Positions 13,573 through 14,489 of a stretch of 14,489 bases of DNA are shown one piece after another. The notes under the pieces were generated by a model, which did no database searches, was not told the origin of the DNA, and was given only the letters and a program-made list of their open reading frames with translations. A program made the translations under genes and the position numbers. The number at the start of each line of letters is the position of its first letter. Positions within the stretch are counted from its first letter, which is position 1. This DNA is from Faecalibacterium sp. (GTDB taxonomy: Bacteria; Bacillota; Clostridia; Oscillospirales; Ruminococcaceae), in the NCBI GenBank assembly GCA_017483235.1, contig JAFULE010000156.1, forward strand, positions 1 through 14,489, in the 5' to 3' direction.

Positions 13573-13639
13573 GGGTTGGGTCCTCCTTTATATAAAAGCG
13601 GTGTGGACAAATGCCGCACCGCAGCAGATATCTATTGTA

Positions 13640-13668
13640 AGCATACGCGGTTTTGGCCGCATTGTAAA
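13640..13668 (-). promoter_or_regulatory. Promoter for the CobD-like gene
   Basis: Minus strand: -35 TTTACA (13663-13668), 17-base spacer, -10 TATGCT (13640-13645). It lies between the Fur-family gene and the CobD-like gene; since no terminator follows the Fur gene, read-through from it is also possible. Confidence 0.55.
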
Positions 13669-13682
13669 GTGGAAATTGCAAT

Positions 13683-14102
13683 TCATTTACCGCCGGCGCA
13701 CTGGCGGCACACGCCGTACAGCATGCTGCCCTCGCACTGCAAAGCAAAGCCATGCCCGGTTTGCAGATGGGTGCGCAGCTGCTCCATAAACCCGCATTCC
13801 AGATGCTGAATGCGCCCGCACACGGTACATTTCAGGTGCAGGTGGTCGTGGCAGTGGCGGTTTTGCTCCACATATTGGTACACCGCCTTTTCGCCCTTGT
13901 CGGCCACATATTTCATCACCCGCTGTTCGCCGGCCAGTTTGTCCAGATAGCGGTACACGGTGGTGGGGCTGGGCGAAAGGCCCTGCGCATCCAGATGGGC
14001 CAGAATGTTGGCCGCACTGACCGCCTGACTGCGGTTTGCGACCAGATAATCCAGAATCAGCTGGCGGGTACGGGTGTTGTAACCCTCGCTGCGCTGTGCC
14101 AT
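13683..14102 (-). CDS. Fur family metal-responsive transcriptional regulator
   Basis: This 139-residue protein has the Fur/Zur/PerR layout: an N-terminal winged helix with the recognition stretch LSPSPTTVYRYLDKL (42-56), the HxH metal region HCHDHLHLKC (83-92), and two structural-zinc CxxC pairs (C92/C95 and C132/C135). The Fur, Zur or PerR subtype cannot be settled from the residues; the His/Cys-rich metal region is compatible with zinc or iron sensing. ATG 14102 has AAAGGAG 10 bases upstream. In-frame sequence further upstream is low-complexity and not coding. The CobD-like gene follows on the same strand after 110 bases. No transporter gene that could be its target is in view. Confidence 0.9.
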   Translation of the reverse strand: MAQRSEGYNTRTRQLILDYLVANRSQAVSAANILAHLDAQGLSPSPTTVYRYLDKLAGEQRVMKYVADKGEKAVYQYVEQNRHCHDHLHLKCTVCGRIQHLECGFMEQLRTHLQTGHGFALQCEGSMLYGVCRQCAGGK

Positions 14103-14138
14103 AGAAAAGCCACTCCTTTGCCGGATTGTTGCTGTAAG

Positions 14139-14149
14139 AATATCATATT
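14139..14149. repeat. Short AT-rich palindrome upstream of the Fur-family gene, possible operator
   Basis: AATAT-C-ATATT is a perfect 5-1-5 palindrome about 37 bases before the Fur start codon, in the expected core-promoter region. Fur-family operators are AT-rich 7-1-7 palindromes; here the outer bases do not extend the symmetry, so autoregulation is only suggested. Confidence 0.3.
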
Positions 14150-14190
14150 GTGCCCCAAAACGGCAAGGGCAGGGGGAAGAGTAAAAAAAG

Positions 14191-14252
14191 TTTTGGCTCA
14201 AAAACAACGAAGAAACGCTGCAAAAACAAAAAGTATGATTTTTGAACCAAAA
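14191..14252. repeat. 14-base inverted repeat (13/14) between Fur gene and tRNA promoter
   Basis: TTTTGGCTCAAAAA (14191-14204) pairs with TTTTTGAACCAAAA (14239-14252) with one mismatch and a 34-base A-rich loop. On the minus strand the stem is followed by CTTTTTTT, so it could form a weak intrinsic terminator facing left, shielding the Fur-family gene from transcription across the tRNA. No function is established. Confidence 0.5.
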
Positions 14253-14267
14253 AATAAGCAAAAGCTC

Positions 14268-14296
14268 TTGACACAATGCCGCCAATGTGATATATT
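14268..14296 (+). promoter_or_regulatory. Consensus promoter of the initiator tRNA gene
   Basis: Plus strand: -35 TTGACA (14268-14273), 17-base spacer, -10 TATATT (14291-14296); transcription should start about 20 bases before the tRNA. Confidence 0.85.
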
Positions 14297-14325
14297 AATC
14301 AGGCACCAAACAGTGTAGCACATAT

Positions 14326-14401
<76 letters not shown>

Positions 14402-14404
14402 CAG

Positions 14405-14440
14405 AACCCGGAAACGAAAGTTTCCGGGTTTTTTCTGTTT
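14405..14440 (+). terminator. Intrinsic terminator of the tRNA-fMet gene
   Basis: An 11-bp stem, AACCCGGAAAC (14405-14415) with GTTTCCGGGTT (14420-14430), is capped by a GAAA tetraloop and followed by TTTTCTGTTT. Nothing recognisable lies between it and the window end. Confidence 0.9.
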
Positions 14441-14489
14441 CACCCGCCCAGCTGCGGCCCGACGAGCGGACGGTCTGCAGCGGCAAGGG

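Overview
The window looks like chromosomal DNA of a GC-rich, low-oxygen gut Firmicute. The Ruminococcaceae/Oscillospiraceae (Faecalibacterium, Gemmiger or Subdoligranulum type) are the best guess. That rests on strong AAAGGAGG-type ribosome binding sites, sigma-A-like promoters in AT-rich gaps between GC-rich genes, many Clostridia-type families (DegV, CPBP, YbjQ, TSUP, GPH symporter, GH13) and very compact gene spacing. The species assignment is inference. I saw no phage, insertion sequence, CRISPR or plasmid functions.

Layout from left to right. A DUF554 membrane protein runs off the left edge on the minus strand and is divergent from a TSUP (TauE/SafE) anion exporter. Next comes a minus-strand sugar unit: a MelB-like GPH sugar:cation symporter, apparently broken by a one-base frameshift, overlapping a GH13 oligo-1,6-glucosidase. 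A DegV fatty-acid-binding protein gene with its own promoter and terminator follows. Divergent from it is a strongly codon-biased SDR oxidoreductase that resembles clostridial bile-acid 12-alpha-hydroxysteroid dehydrogenase. A minus-strand three-gene operon follows: a membrane-anchored MerR regulator, a YbjQ-family protein and a CPBP protease, all with overlapping ends. Its promoter has a 19-bp spacer and a dyad very like the CueR operator. Divergent from it is a two-gene unit: a double-DUF1508 protein and an 86-residue NHLP-like small protein. Then come hemW and an EamA transporter (minus), a Bax inhibitor-1 family membrane protein (plus), a CobD/HisC-fold protein that lacks the catalytic lysine (minus), a Fur-family regulator (minus), and an initiator tRNA-Met with its own promoter and terminator.

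How the genes fit together: the symporter and glucosidase form an uptake-and-cleavage pair for alpha-1,6-linked glucosides. The MerR operon looks autoregulated. Convergent neighbours are separated by single near-perfect hairpins that can serve both strands. The observations most worth following are the 12-alpha-HSDH-like enzyme, the lysine-less aminotransferase-fold protein, the cysteine-poor MerR protein with a CueR-like operator, and the symporter frameshift. No gene-free stretch exceeds 300 bases; the longest (5628-5909 and 8622-8889) hold the divergent promoters listed.
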